Shown: positions 1 through 9,321 of the stretch, piece after piece
Numbering within the stretch: position 1 is the stretch's first letter
Layout of the letters: each line of letters begins with the position of its first letter
Source of the DNA: Prosthecobacter debontii
GTDB lineage: Bacteria > Verrucomicrobiota > Verrucomicrobiia > Verrucomicrobiales > Akkermansiaceae
Direction: 5' to 3'
Length of the DNA: 56,861 bases
Assembly (NCBI GenBank): GCA_945873125.1
Contig: CAMCBV010000018.1
Coordinates: 1 to 56,861, forward strand
The notes under the pieces: generated by a model
What the model was told of the DNA's origin: nothing
What the model saw: the letters and a program-made list of their open reading frames with translations, nothing else
Databases searched by the model: none
Translations under genes and position numbers: made by a program

Positions 1-231
1 AAACAAGAATACATCACTCCATATACCCCTCAACAAAATGGACTTTGCGAACGCTTCATCAAAACGTTCAAAGAAGAGTTCGCTTGGTGCAATCGCTTCG
101 AATCCATCGAACACGCCAGACTAAAACTACGTGCTTGGATCCACCGCTATAACCACCACCGTCCTCACCAATCGCTCAAATACAAATCTCCTAATCAATA
201 CAACCAACTCATATGCAATCAAGCAGCCTAA
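1..231 (+). CDS. IS3-type transposase, C-terminal end (5' truncated by window)
   Basis: Reading frame 1 is open from base 1 to a TAA at 229-231 and gives 76 residues. It starts with PYTPQQNGLCERF, the stretch around the catalytic glutamate of DDE integrase cores (IS3/IS481 group), followed by the usual W-x-x-x-YN--RPH-SL-Y-SP tail. The enzyme would cut and join insertion-sequence ends. The first two catalytic acids lie outside the window, so family and intactness cannot be judged. It marks a mobile-element border just upstream of the stress-gene block. Confidence 0.85.
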   Translation, partial: KQEYITPYTPQQNGLCERFIKTFKEEFAWCNRFESIEHARLKLRAWIHRYNHHRPHQSLKYKSPNQYNQLICNQAA

Positions 232-245
232 ATAACATTATCGGC

Positions 246-271
246 TGTCCAAATTACGAGGGGGCACTACA
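246..271. repeat. putative right terminal end of the IS element
   Basis: Fifteen bases after the transposase stop there is a G-rich tract closing with CA (GGGGGCACTACA), in the position and style of an IS3-family right end. The left end is outside the window, so no inverted repeat can be matched. The rest of the gap to 515 shows no gene or clear structure. Confidence 0.3.
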
Positions 272-515
272 GAAATCTCCCTCCCAAAATATTCAAACAA
301 CAACTAACAAAACCAATAATTGCCGCCTAAAGCTCTACTTTTGAAATGTACCGTTGACGGGGACTCTTACACCTGTAGGCAAAGGCTGCTCAGTATTCCG
401 CAAGTCATGCTAAGCCATCCCTTGCCATTGTCGTAGTCATGGTTGTGCAGAACAGGTCGCTTTCTCGTGAAAAATCCATTCTCCGTGAGGTTGACCAGAG
501 TCTTGCTGATTTCCA

Positions 516-3167
516 GTGAAACGCGAGAAACGCCTGACAACCCAACTCACCATGAAGCATATCCGCCATGACCGGAAGATCGGGCTCCAATCCATCTCTA
601 AACCTTGGAGTCTGTCCGGAGAGCAGGTGCTTGAAAGGCTCCATGTGGATAGCTCCCTGGGACTTTCCGAAGAAGAGGCTGAGGCTCGCCTCGATATTCA
701 CGGCCCCAACCATCTTCAGACCCGGGCCGGCCGGGCTTGGCCCAGCGTGTTGTTTGCCCAGTTCAAGAGTTTCCTCGTCCTGCTTCTGGCCTTGGCGGCC
801 GCTCTGGGTTTCACATTCCAAAACTGGGTCGAAGGCAGTGCCATCTGTGTGGTCATTCTCATCAATGCGGCGATCGGCTTCTTCACGGAAATCGGAGCCA
901 TTCGCTCCATGGAGTCCCTGCGCAAGTTCAATGCCGTTCATGTCACCGCGCGCCGTGGTGGAAAAAGCAAGCGCTTGCGTGCGGAGAAAATGGTTCCGGG
1001 AGACATTGTCATGATTGATGCCGGTGATGTGATCGCCGCGGACATGCGTTTGATTTCCGCCTCGCGGCTGCTTGCCAACGAATCTCTTCTGACAGGTGAG
1101 TCATTCCCTGTGGAAAAAAGCATCTCCACACTCCCCGAGAGCGCTATTGCCCCTGAGCGTTTCAACATGCTTTACAAAGGTGCTTCGATCAATCGGGGCA
1201 ACGCCGTGGCCGTCGTCACGGCCACTGGACTGGATACGGAACTGGGCCGGATCTCCTCGCTGGTCCTTGCCACCAAAGATGAAATCACCCCGCTTGAAAA
1301 ACGCCTCGATCTGCTCGCGCGAAAGCTCATCATGGTCACGCTGATCATTACCTTTCTGACTCTGATCATGGGTCTGGTTTCCGGAAAGGAACTTTTCCTG
1401 ATGATCGAGACTTCCATCGCGCTTGCGGTGGCCGCCATCCCGGAAGGCCTTCCCATCATCGCCACGCTCGCTCTCGCAAGGGGCATGTGGCGCATGGCAA
1501 AAAACAATGCCCTGATCAACAGGCTCTCCGCGGTGGAAACATTGGGTGCTACCAATGTGATCTGCACGGACAAGACTGGCACCCTCACGGAAAACAAGAT
1601 GACTCTCGATCAGATCCATCCCGCCGTATCCGGTGGAGATATGGAAATCCTGAAAATCGGAGCCCTTTGCAACAAGGCAACCCCCGACGGCCTTGGGGAT
1701 CCGTTGGAAGTCGCGCTACTCCATGCGGCTAAAGAACGTGATTTCTCCCAAAAGGACCTATCGGAAACCCATCCGCTGGTTAGTGAGGAGGCTTTCGATT
1801 CCGAATCCAAACGCATGGCCACGGCCCATCGGCACGAGCTCGATATTCTTGTCGCCGTCAAGGGAGCGGCGGAAGCCGTCCTTTCCATTTGCACCCGCAT
1901 CCGGACTTCCGATGTTTCGATCCCACTGACCGACATGGAGCGCGGGAGTTGGCTCAGGAAAAACCATGATCTCGCCTCGGAAGGATTTCGCGTTCTCGCG
2001 TTTGCCACCAAGTCCACTGCCGAGTTGGAAGATCCTCTCTGTCAGAATCTCACCTTCCTCGGGCTTGCCAGTTTCATCGATCCACCCCGTGAGGATGTTC
2101 GGGCTGCTCTCGATGAATGTCGGAAAGCTGGGATTCGCGTGGTGATGGTGACCGGTGACCAACCCGGAACTGCTGTCCATGTGGCAAAAAGTGTCCACAT
2201 TCTGGACGAGGGCGCGCCCGTTGGAGTCGTGCAGGGCAAGGACTTATCGACGCTCACCGACCAGCAGTTGTTAGAAACCGAGATCTTCGCGCGCGTCACC
2301 CCTAGGGAAAAGCTAGACATCATTGCACATCATCAAAAAAACGGCTCTGTCGTTGCCATGACCGGGGATGGAATCAACGACGCTCCTGCCCTTAAAAAAG
2401 CAGATATCGGCATCGCCATGGGTCTGCGTGGCACCGAGGTGTCGCGCGAGGCTGCCGATATGATCCTTCGGGATGACTCGTTCACCACCATCGTCACCGC
2501 CATCCGGCAAGGTCGCGTCATTTACAATAATATCCGTAAATTCGTGGTTTATCTTATGTCCTGCAATCTGAGTGAGGTTCTCATCGTCGGAATCGCCGCC
2601 TCGGTGGATGCGCCGCTTCCGCTTCTTCCTCTACAGATTCTCTTTCTCAACATGATCACGGATGTTTTTCCCGCTCTGGCGCTGGGTGCGAGTGAAGGGG
2701 ATCAAAACGTTATGTCTCAGCCTCCACGCAAGATGACCGCGCAGCTCATCGGTCGTTCTCAATGGATTCGAATCACGGCTTACAGCCTACTTATTACTGT
2801 GGTGGTTCTCGGTTCCTTTTTCTATTCACTCAACGTGTTCCAAGTATCCTCGAAAGAAGCAGTGACCTCCTCGTTCCTCGTGCTGGCGATCGCACAGATT
2901 CTCCACGTTTTCAATATGACAGAAAAAGGATCTCCGTTTTTCCTCAATGAAATCACCCGGAATCACTTTGTCTGGCTGGCGATATCGGTTTGTTTTGCCC
3001 TGCTTTTCGCGGCTCTCCATATACCCGTTTTGTCCGCTGCGCTTGATCTAACCGTTCCAAGCACCAAGAGCTGGCTACTGATCGTTCTGGGCGGCTCGGC
3101 TCCTCTCGTGATCGGTCGTATCGCCTCTTGGATCCGTTCACAATTCATGCACAACGTTGGTCACTAA
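516..3167 (+). CDS. P2-type cation-transporting ATPase (Ca2+-ATPase-like)
   Basis: ATP-driven cation pump in the inner membrane. Visible signatures: an N-terminal cation-ATPase domain (about residues 30-75), the actuator motif LTGES, the membrane motif PEGLP that is typical of P2 Ca2+/SERCA-like pumps, the phosphorylation site DKTGT with Asp352, and the hinge TGDGINDAP at 616-624. About ten hydrophobic segments fit, and 883 aa is normal for the family. The start is uncertain: GTG at 516 gives the longest frame, ATG at 552 would remove 12 residues, and neither has a clear ribosome site. PEGLP argues against the heavy-metal P1B class, but the actual ion (Ca2+, Mn2+, Na+ or K+) cannot be read from sequence. 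It resembles mycobacterial CtpF, which fits the dormancy-like neighbours. Confidence 0.93.
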   Translation: MKREKRLTTQLTMKHIRHDRKIGLQSISKPWSLSGEQVLERLHVDSSLGLSEEEAEARLDIHGPNHLQTRAGRAWPSVLFAQFKSFLVLLLALAAALGFTFQNWVEGSAICVVILINAAIGFFTEIGAIRSMESLRKFNAVHVTARRGGKSKRLRAEKMVPGDIVMIDAGDVIAADMRLISASRLLANESLLTGESFPVEKSISTLPESAIAPERFNMLYKGASINRGNAVAVVTATGLDTELGRISSLVLATKDEITPLEKRLDLLARKLIMVTLIITFLTLIMGLVSGKELFLMIETSIALAVAAIPEGLPIIATLALARGMWRMAKNNALINRLSAVETLGATNVICTDKTGTLTENKMTLDQIHPAVSGGDMEILKIGALCNKATPDGLGDPLEVALLHAAKERDFSQKDLSETHPLVSEEAFDSESKRMATAHRHELDILVAVKGAAEAVLSICTRIRTSDVSIPLTDMERGSWLRKNHDLASEGFRVLAFATKSTAELEDPLCQNLTFLGLASFIDPPREDVRAALDECRKAGIRVVMVTGDQPGTAVHVAKSVHILDEGAPVGVVQGKDLSTLTDQQLLETEIFARVTPREKLDIIAHHQKNGSVVAMTGDGINDAPALKKADIGIAMGLRGTEVSREAADMILRDDSFTTIVTAIRQGRVIYNNIRKFVVYLMSCNLSEVLIVGIAASVDAPLPLLPLQILFLNMITDVFPALALGASEGDQNVMSQPPRKMTAQLIGRSQWIRITAYSLLITVVVLGSFFYSLNVFQVSSKEAVTSSFLVLAIAQILHVFNMTEKGSPFFLNEITRNHFVWLAISVCFALLFAALHIPVLSAALDLTVPSTKSWLLIVLGGSAPLVIGRIASWIRSQFMHNVGH

Positions 3168-3210
3168 ACACGTAGCCGCGGATCGGGAAAGGCTCAGGAT
3201 TCGAAACGCG

Positions 3211-3594
3211 ATGAAATATTCGGTTCTCGGAACGATCTCTTGTGCGGCCTTGCTGGTGGCTTGCTCCGCATTCCATGAAATGGAACCGACATCGGCGGGA
3301 GGAGGCCTGCTCGTCCTGCCGTCTGAGGAGATCGCAAAGCAATCAGGGGCATCGCTCAAAGACCTCCGCACCGGTTTCGATGTATGGATAAACGAATGTG
3401 GAAAATGTCATCTCCATGTTTTACCCGCCGACGTTTCACAAAAGGAATGGCATGTGATGAAGCCAGGAGTGAAGTGGAATGCCAATATCTCATACGCTGA
3501 GGAGGCTGCGCTGCTGAAATACATCATCGCGGCAAAAAAATACGCTACGGAGGAAAACAAGCGGCCTGGGGAATTGGAAAACCTGGCGCTTTAG
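3211..3594 (+). CDS. small mono-haem c-type lipoprotein
   Basis: The 127-residue product starts MKYSVLGTIS and carries a lipobox ending at Cys18 (LVAC|S), so it should be a lipoprotein exported across the inner membrane. A single haem c motif CGKCH sits at 63-67. No obvious distal Met ligand in a known cytochrome context is seen, so the redox partner is unknown. ATG 3211 was chosen because it places the signal peptide at the N terminus; the frame is open further upstream and overlaps the ATPase end. Only 43 bases separate it from the ATPase, so co-transcription is likely. Confidence 0.75.
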   Translation: MKYSVLGTISCAALLVACSAFHEMEPTSAGGGLLVLPSEEIAKQSGASLKDLRTGFDVWINECGKCHLHVLPADVSQKEWHVMKPGVKWNANISYAEEAALLKYIIAAKKYATEENKRPGELENLAL

Positions 3595-3689
3595 ACGATC
3601 CGATGTTGTCATACCTTACCATTTCCCGGTCGGGCAGATCAGAGAGGGTGACGGGATTTTCGTAAACCGGAAGGAAGGATTGAGGAATC

Positions 3690-4265
3690 CTAGAGCGACT
3701 TTGCGATTTCTTTTGAAAGATTTTCCAGTGCTTCGTTCATCGCCTTGACTCTGTTAGGGATTGGATCGGATTGAGAGTTAAAAATCACTTCAGATCGAAA
3801 GGCTTTTGTTAGATCTCCGCTACCTTCAGCGGATTGTATTTTCCAAGTGCACTCGAGAAGTAGGACTCCCTCGGACGAGGGATCGAAGCGGTCAATGCGT
3901 ATTTCAACGATCGAGGAATAGTCTTTGCTGATAAAACTACCGGCAGGTTGGATGTTGGTGGAGCCGGTCTGGCTTCTCAAGTTCTCTGCGATAACGCGGG
4001 CGATGGCGGCATCCAAAGGCTCCGCCCAAAGATCGTTTTCGTGGATGCTGAGCCGTCCGGAGTTTAACCGTGTCACCAGCTCGCTTCGTTCCAGATAGGG
4101 AGGAAGCGATGGACGGGCAATCGCGACAACGGGTGATGAACCACGCGGATCCTGTTCCTTTGCCGATGAATCCAGCAGATGTCTCACTGGTGTATCAGCT
4201 ACGGGTGGTAAGAGTGAGCAACCCGCCAGAAGTGTAAAAAAAAGAGATAATGGAATGAGTTTCAT
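3690..4265 (-). CDS. PqiC/YmbA-like ABC-transport auxiliary lipoprotein
   Basis: The product has 191 residues with a lipobox at the start (LLAGC|S) and the layout of ABC-type transport auxiliary lipoproteins (PqiC/YmbA, DUF330 group). Such proteins sit on the periplasmic face of the outer membrane and work with MCE proteins in phospholipid transport. It is the last gene of a four-gene minus-strand operon: its ATG overlaps the stop of the MCE gene by ATGA (4262-4265), which suggests translational coupling. The family call rests on overall pattern and strong context. Confidence 0.75.
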   Translation of the reverse strand: MKLIPLSLFFTLLAGCSLLPPVADTPVRHLLDSSAKEQDPRGSSPVVAIARPSLPPYLERSELVTRLNSGRLSIHENDLWAEPLDAAIARVIAENLRSQTGSTNIQPAGSFISKDYSSIVEIRIDRFDPSSEGVLLLECTWKIQSAEGSGDLTKAFRSEVIFNSQSDPIPNRVKAMNEALENLSKEIAKSL

Positions 4266-5272
4266 CGGGAGTTTGTTTTTCCGCGCAGCAAGCTACTTGG
4301 ATTTCTTTTTAAATCATTGGAAAGTTCCTGAAGCGCGCGTGAAGTCATCTCCGTTTCATGAACCAAATGCTTCAGATCAAGCAGAGCCGGTGAATGCGGA
4401 TCTCCGAGTGCCCCGATTTCTTTGGCGGCTTCCTCGAGGGTCTTGAGACTTTTTTCAGAGCCCGTGACCACTTTTTGGATATCCTCAAGGAGGGGATCGA
4501 TTTTCTCGTTCAGTTTCGCGCTCAGTTGCTTCATTTCTAGGAGGGTATCGTCAAGATTGCCCAGCGTATCCGACAGTTTCCGATCGCCGGTAAGTTCCTT
4601 CAGATTTTCCGAGATATCCACCAGGTTGTCATTGATCCGCTTCACCTCCAATTGATCCGCCTGCCGGCTGAATCTTTCGAGAGCTGTTTGTATTTGCGCA
4701 ACGGCACCTTCCAGATCGAGACGGTTGATTTTTTTCAAACCCTCGGAGATATCGGATATGAGTTCATCAGCCTGTGTTGGAATGGTCGGAACGACCGGAA
4801 GCGTCTCTTCGATTGAGGAATGATAAACGAAACCTTTCGTATCAGGCACGATATCGAACTCCACATAGAGCTGACCCGTCACCAAGCTCTCCTGTTTCAT
4901 CCCTGCCCGCAGCCCTAGGTTCACTGCCCGGCCTATGCCTTCGCGCGAGGTGAAATCGATGACGCCGCTTCCGGCTTCGGATATCTTTTTCAATTCCTTG
5001 GCAGTCAGTTCCACGATGACAGGAATCACTTTGTGATTCTTTGTCGTGTCGATAATCACCGAGATGGATGACACTCTGCCAATTTTTACCCCGCCCAGTC
5101 GCACATCGGAGCCGACTTGGAGTCCGTAAACGCTCTTCTCGAAGTGGAGCAGAATTTTTTGATTTTTTTCAAAGCGCATGCCCACTCCCAGTATAACAAT
5201 GGCGAATCCCGAAAGCAGAATTCCAACGAGTGTGAAAATGCCAATGGCCGTGGCGCTGGATGTTTTAGTCAT
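4262..5272 (-). CDS. mlaD: MlaD-type MCE domain protein
   Basis: The 336-residue protein has one N-terminal membrane helix (about residues 8-30), an MCE domain (about 38-120, with VGSDVRLGGVKIGRV and GLRAGMKQESLVTGQLYVE), and a long helical, coiled-coil-rich C-terminal part. It should form the periplasmic ring or tunnel that carries lipids between the inner-membrane ABC transporter and the outer membrane. ATG 5272 was chosen because it overlaps the ATPase stop by 8 bases and starts just before the membrane helix; the open frame extends further upstream without a plausible start. At 336 aa it is longer than E. coli MlaD because of the helical tail, as in many MlaD/PqiB-like proteins outside Enterobacteria. 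Confidence 0.88.
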   Translation of the reverse strand: MTKTSSATAIGIFTLVGILLSGFAIVILGVGMRFEKNQKILLHFEKSVYGLQVGSDVRLGGVKIGRVSSISVIIDTTKNHKVIPVIVELTAKELKKISEAGSGVIDFTSREGIGRAVNLGLRAGMKQESLVTGQLYVEFDIVPDTKGFVYHSSIEETLPVVPTIPTQADELISDISEGLKKINRLDLEGAVAQIQTALERFSRQADQLEVKRINDNLVDISENLKELTGDRKLSDTLGNLDDTLLEMKQLSAKLNEKIDPLLEDIQKVVTGSEKSLKTLEEAAKEIGALGDPHSPALLDLKHLVHETEMTSRALQELSNDLKRNPSSLLRGKTNSR

Positions 5273-6053
5273 GTTGGTCCGATGGGTTGCCGGTTTTCCC
5301 CCGGTTGTAAAAGAGACGGACATTTTCATTTTCCGAGTGATCCCGCAGCCAGACGGGATTGCCTGTTGCACCCTGGGTTCGCGTGTGGACATCGAGAAAC
5401 ACGGAGTTATTGGCGATGGCGAAAATACTGGCCAATTCATGAGTCACCATGACCACCGTGGATCCCAGAGTATCTCTCAATTTCAATATCAGTTCATCGA
5501 GTCTTTGTGAACTCAGCGGATCCAGTCCCGCTCCGGGCTCATCGAGAAAAATGATTTCCGGATCCAGGGCAATGGCGCGCGCGATTCCCGCACGCTTTTT
5601 CATCCCCCCACTGATTTGCGAGGGATAGTGGTTCTCAAATCCGGAAAGCCCCACCAAAGCCAATTTGTAGTAAGCTAGATCAAGAGCTTCCCGACTCGTT
5701 ATTCCGGCCATTTCCTCGATAGGCATCGCAATATTCTCAGCGAGTGTCATGGACGACCACAGAGCGCCCGACTGATACATCACCCCGAAGCGACCCATGA
5801 ACCTCATCCTCTCGCTCTCTGTTGCAGCCGTGAAGCTTTCACCTCCGTAACAAATCGATCCTTTTGCTGGCTCGATCAGGCCGATCAAATGCCGCAAGAG
5901 CGTGCTTTTCCCGCATCCGCTCTCACCGACAATGGCAAAGATGTCTTTCTCAGCGATATCGAAACCAAGATCCTTCATTACAACGAACGATCCGAAATTC
6001 ATGGTGAGTCCATGAACGGATATCTTGTTCATAGGCTGAAGTGTATCCGTCAT
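5265..6053 (-). CDS. mlaF: MlaF-type ABC transporter ATPase
   Basis: Cytoplasmic ATPase of the lipid transporter, 262 aa. It has Walker A GESGCGKST (43-51), Q-loop Gln94, the family signature ISGGMKKR (147-154) and Walker B IIFLDEP (167-173). The SGGM-KR signature is typical of MlaF rather than of nutrient importers. ATG 6053 lies two bases after the permease stop and precedes a normal N terminus; the longer frame to 6194 would run inside the permease gene. Confidence 0.92.
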   Translation of the reverse strand: MTDTLQPMNKISVHGLTMNFGSFVVMKDLGFDIAEKDIFAIVGESGCGKSTLLRHLIGLIEPAKGSICYGGESFTAATESERMRFMGRFGVMYQSGALWSSMTLAENIAMPIEEMAGITSREALDLAYYKLALVGLSGFENHYPSQISGGMKKRAGIARAIALDPEIIFLDEPGAGLDPLSSQRLDELILKLRDTLGSTVVMVTHELASIFAIANNSVFLDVHTRTQGATGNPVWLRDHSENENVRLFYNRGKTGNPSDQHD

Positions 6054-6055
6054 GG

Positions 6056-7207
6056 TTAAATATCTAGGAGGGTGAAAAGGATCGCGAAGGCGGAATCGAG
6101 AACGACAATTGCGGTAATTGAGACGACCACCGAGCGTGTGGCGGCTTGCCCCACAGCGGATGACGACTTGCCGGATCTCATTCCCTGCATGCATCCGGCG
6201 ATTGCTATGGTGGCGCCGAAAAACACACTTTTGATCACACCCAGCGAATAGCTCTGGGGGCTGATCGCACTCAAAAGTTCTGTCCAGAAAAGTGCGGGTG
6301 TGATGCCGGCCGTCCAGGCGACTAGCATCCCGCCAAGAATGCCGATGGTGTTCGCATAGACGGTCAGTAGTGGCATCATCAGTATCAGCGCGAGCACGCG
6401 TGGCAGAACCAGAAAATCGAATGGATGAAACCCGAAAGTCCGGAGGGCATCGATCTCCTCATTGGCGTTCATGCTGCCGAGATGCGCGGCAAAAGACGCA
6501 CCGGTGCGCCCGCTCAGGATGATTGCCGTCATGACAACTCCCATCTCTCGCACGGTTGCGATTCCCACGAGATCCGCGACATAAATCCCCGCCCCAAAGT
6601 TTGCCAACTGGGCATTCCCGACAAATGCTAGAATCATGCCGATCAAAAACGTAATCAGCGCGACGATGGGTAGCGCCTCCGCGCCGCATTCTTGCAATAT
6701 CGTTCGGAAATCGCTTTTACGAAATCTGGCCTTTCCGGTGAAAAAACGACCAAGGGAAAGCACGGTTTCTCCGATGAATTCGACCAGCGAAACGGACGCT
6801 ATCCAAACAGATGTCATCTTCGTCCCCAATGCCGCAAGTCTGCCGGAATGCTCTGTTTGTTTTTCTGCCTCATGGTGATCCGGGACTTTCAGCGCAAGCT
6901 CCATCAATTCGCGCAAGTTATTAGGCAGTCCACTAAGAGATCCCTCATGGTGTTTTTTCTTAGCCCGGAAGCAGCTCATAAGGTAACCGGGAAGTCTTGA
7001 GTCAAAATGCCCGATGCCATCTGTCACAAACCGCTTTGGCCAGTCTCCGTCGTCATATCCCTCAACCTTGATTTCACCTGAGCCAAGCGTCCACTCTCCA
7101 GCGAGCCTCAACGTTTTTTCAGTGCCTGCGCCTTGCCATGTCGCGCGGGGAAATTTGGTAGCATGCTCATTCATGGAAAGCCGGATCAGGAGAGTCTCAG
7201 GCTCCAT
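6056..7207 (-). CDS. mlaE: MlaE-type permease with N-terminal STAS-like domain
   Basis: Inner-membrane permease of the Mla-type lipid transporter. Residues about 150-383 form the MlaE domain with its helices and the conserved ALPI(V)ALI-FLIGMI and REMGVVMTAIILSGRTG-SFAA stretches. The first roughly 110 residues look like a soluble STAS (MlaB-like) domain, LRLAGEWTLGSGEI onward, so MlaB and MlaE functions appear fused. First gene of the operon mlaE-mlaF-mlaD-pqiC-like. No mlaC or mlaA is nearby. ATG 7207 was used; ATG 7174 (MNEHATKF) is also possible. Confidence 0.88.
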   Translation of the reverse strand: MEPETLLIRLSMNEHATKFPRATWQGAGTEKTLRLAGEWTLGSGEIKVEGYDDGDWPKRFVTDGIGHFDSRLPGYLMSCFRAKKKHHEGSLSGLPNNLRELMELALKVPDHHEAEKQTEHSGRLAALGTKMTSVWIASVSLVEFIGETVLSLGRFFTGKARFRKSDFRTILQECGAEALPIVALITFLIGMILAFVGNAQLANFGAGIYVADLVGIATVREMGVVMTAIILSGRTGASFAAHLGSMNANEEIDALRTFGFHPFDFLVLPRVLALILMMPLLTVYANTIGILGGMLVAWTAGITPALFWTELLSAISPQSYSLGVIKSVFFGATIAIAGCMQGMRSGKSSSAVGQAATRSVVVSITAIVVLDSAFAILFTLLDI

Positions 7208-7505
7208 GTTAATTGGAGCAACGCGTGCCTTGCCCTAGGGTCCTCGGATTTTGCAATGCATCAGGCAAGCTTGTATGATGTCTCCGGCGAGCCGGATTAC
7301 CCTGCCAAAATTCTAACTGCTGAAAATCATCAGGATTTTCCTTAATGTGCCGGATTTTATGAAATCTTTCCGCACGAGCGCATTTCATGCGCGCTTGTCT
7401 GCAAGGGATGCGGTGAAGCACCGCCGTTGACGTGCAATGGTGACCGCATCAACCGATCGCATGCTTCAGAGTTGGTGACGGTGATTCCAAACCCTTTTCA
7501 AGCCC
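7208..7505. promoter_or_regulatory. divergent intergenic region
   Basis: This 298-base gap separates the minus-strand mla operon from the plus-strand hydrolase run, so both promoters should lie here. No convincing -35/-10 pair, operator palindrome or small gene was recognised. A short minus-strand open frame (7209-7421) has no protein-like composition. Confidence 0.4.
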
Positions 7506-8186
7506 ATGAACAAAAACATTCATTCGGTTGCCATGCCTCCCACTTATGGTGAAGTCCTTATTCCTTGCGGAAAAACTCAGCTGAAAGGCGATCTTGCTGT
7601 GCCTGCTAATGCGCGGGGTATAGTTCTCTTTGCTCATGGCAGCGGCAGCAGCCGGAGAAGCAGTCGGAACCGCTTTGTCGCGGAGCAGATCAATGACATC
7701 GGACTCGCGACTTTGCTTTTCGATCTTCTAACACCTCAAGAGGCAGAGGAAGACTACCATACCGGTGAGCTTCGTTTTAATATTCCGTTTTTGGCTGGGC
7801 GGCTGCGAGATGCGACTCGTTGGGTGCGTGAAGAGGCATCGCTCGAAGGCTTGAAGATCGGCTACTTCGGGGCGAGCACCGGCGCGGCAGCCGCTCTAAC
7901 AGCTGCGTCTTCCGATCCCGCGATCGAAGCGGTTGTATCACGCGGCGGAAGAACCGATCTCGCCACCGAGGTGGAAAATGTTCAGGCCGCCACTCTCCTT
8001 ATCGTCGGCGGTCTCGACCGTACGGTCATCCGCTGGAACGAGGAGACATACAGTCACCTTAGGTGTGAGAAGATGATCTCGGTTGTGGAAGGCGCATCAC
8101 ACCTGTTTGAGGAAATCGGCAAGCTCGAAGAGGTCGCCGAACTCGCCGCGTCTTGGTTCAAGCTTTACCTGAAACCATCCAAATGA
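7506..8186 (+). CDS. alpha/beta hydrolase of the dienelactone-hydrolase type
   Basis: 226 aa, cytoplasmic (no signal peptide). The fold is indicated by the oxyanion-side motif FAHGSGSS (42-49), the nucleophile elbow GASTG with Ser124, Asp171 in VGGLDRTV and His199 in EGASHLF, together a complete Ser-Asp-His triad. The substrate is unknown. The gene overlaps the following phosphoribosyltransferase by ATGA (8183-8186). The same two domains occur fused in some actinobacterial proteins, which supports a joint function in the stress-related run 7506-10650. Confidence 0.85.
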   Translation: MNKNIHSVAMPPTYGEVLIPCGKTQLKGDLAVPANARGIVLFAHGSGSSRRSSRNRFVAEQINDIGLATLLFDLLTPQEAEEDYHTGELRFNIPFLAGRLRDATRWVREEASLEGLKIGYFGASTGAAAALTAASSDPAIEAVVSRGGRTDLATEVENVQAATLLIVGGLDRTVIRWNEETYSHLRCEKMISVVEGASHLFEEIGKLEEVAELAASWFKLYLKPSK

Positions 8187-8854
8187 TTCCAACACACATA
8201 TTCCATGACCGTACGGACGCCGGTAAACAACTGGCGCGCATCTTACCGGAATCCATCAAAAACCGTGATCCTGTTATTTTGGCATTGCCTCGCGGAGGCG
8301 TGCCCGTTGCTGCTGAAATTGCCAGGTCTTGGGGGGTTCCCTTTGATATTCTTGTTGTTAGAAAAATCGGAGTGCCGGGAGCGGAGGAGACAGCCATGGG
8401 GGCGATTGCAGGCTCGGGAATCAAGGTTCTTGATCGCAATCTCATTAACAGGCTCGGACTTGGTGAGGAGGAAGTCGAGGCCGTGGTTGAACTCGAGCTT
8501 TCGGAATTGCGTCGCAGGGAGAAGCTTTATCGCGGAGATCGGCCCGCCCCGGATATTTACGGTCGCACGGTGGTTCTTGTGGATGACGGGATAGCCACTG
8601 GCTCGACGATGTTCGCGGCGATCACCCTCCTGCGTAGCCAGCGTGCGGGACGCATCGTGGTTGCAGCTCCGGTTGCGGCTCCGGTTACGGTCGAGCGCCT
8701 TCGTGAAAAAGCAGATGACGTCTTCATCGTGCTTGAACCGGAATATTTCAGGGCGGTGGGCAGATGGTACGATGACTTTTCGGAAACAAGTGATGATCAG
8801 GTCAGGTCTCTTCTCGCCGATTTTAAATCCGGACAACCTCTTTCCCCAAAATAA
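8183..8854 (+). CDS. phosphoribosyltransferase-domain protein
   Basis: 223 aa with a type I PRTase fold. The PRPP-binding loop VVLVDDGIATGST lies at about 130-142, LALPRGGVPVA at 33-43 and VVRKIGVPG at 58-66. It belongs to the ComF/DosR-associated PRTase-like group and not to a known nucleotide-salvage enzyme; its acceptor base is unknown. ATG 8183 was chosen over the longer frame at 8153 because it gives the ATGA overlap with the hydrolase and a typical MIPTHIFHDR start. Confidence 0.88.
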   Translation: MIPTHIFHDRTDAGKQLARILPESIKNRDPVILALPRGGVPVAAEIARSWGVPFDILVVRKIGVPGAEETAMGAIAGSGIKVLDRNLINRLGLGEEEVEAVVELELSELRRREKLYRGDRPAPDIYGRTVVLVDDGIATGSTMFAAITLLRSQRAGRIVVAAPVAAPVTVERLREKADDVFIVLEPEYFRAVGRWYDDFSETSDDQVRSLLADFKSGQPLSPK

Positions 8855-8877
8855 AACGAACAATAAAAAACCAAAAT

Positions 8878-9306
8878 ATGAAATTAGCTGAAATCATGAC
8901 CCGTGATCCTGAATGGATCCGCCCTGAAACCTCTCTTGAAGATGCTGCCTGCAAGATGCGGGAGTTAGATACTGGGTTCATCCCCGTTGGCGATGGAGAC
9001 CGACTCCGGGGAATCATCACCGACCGTGATATTACGATTCGCGCGGTCGCTGAGGGCATGGATACTTCCACTCCTGTAGAAGATGTGATGACCCCAAATG
9101 TCGTTTATTGCTTCGAGGACCAAGATGTGCGGGATGCGGCAGAACTCATGGCTGAAAAACAGATTCGACGCTTGGTGGTTCTGGATCGCAACAAGAAACT
9201 TAGCGGCATCATCTCCTTGGGTGATATTTGTGTGCGTTGTGGAGACGAGGAAATGGTCACCAATACCTTGGATGATATTTCCCAGTCATCAATTCTGGCA
9301 TATTGA
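8878..9306 (+). CDS. two-CBS-domain protein (Hrp1-like)
   Basis: 142 residues made almost only of two CBS repeats: MKLAEIMTRDPEWIRPETSL to about residue 62, and VEDVMTPNVVYCFEDQDVRD to about 130. Each has the RGIITDRDITIRA / SGIISLGDI end typical of adenosyl-ligand binding. Size and layout match Hrp1 (Rv2626c) of mycobacteria, a dormancy-regulon protein. It probably senses adenine nucleotides or acts as a partner of the adjacent enzymes. It lies 23 bases after the PRTase and 15 before the esterase-like gene. The upstream stretch is A-rich with no Shine-Dalgarno. Confidence 0.9.
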   Translation: MKLAEIMTRDPEWIRPETSLEDAACKMRELDTGFIPVGDGDRLRGIITDRDITIRAVAEGMDTSTPVEDVMTPNVVYCFEDQDVRDAAELMAEKQIRRLVVLDRNKKLSGIISLGDICVRCGDEEMVTNTLDDISQSSILAY

Positions 9307-9321
9307 CCCCCAAAAACCGTC

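Noticed and set aside
405..941. 178-aa minus-strand frame over the start of the P-type ATPase gene
   Set aside because: Overlaps a clear ATPase gene, has low-complexity composition and no family resemblance.
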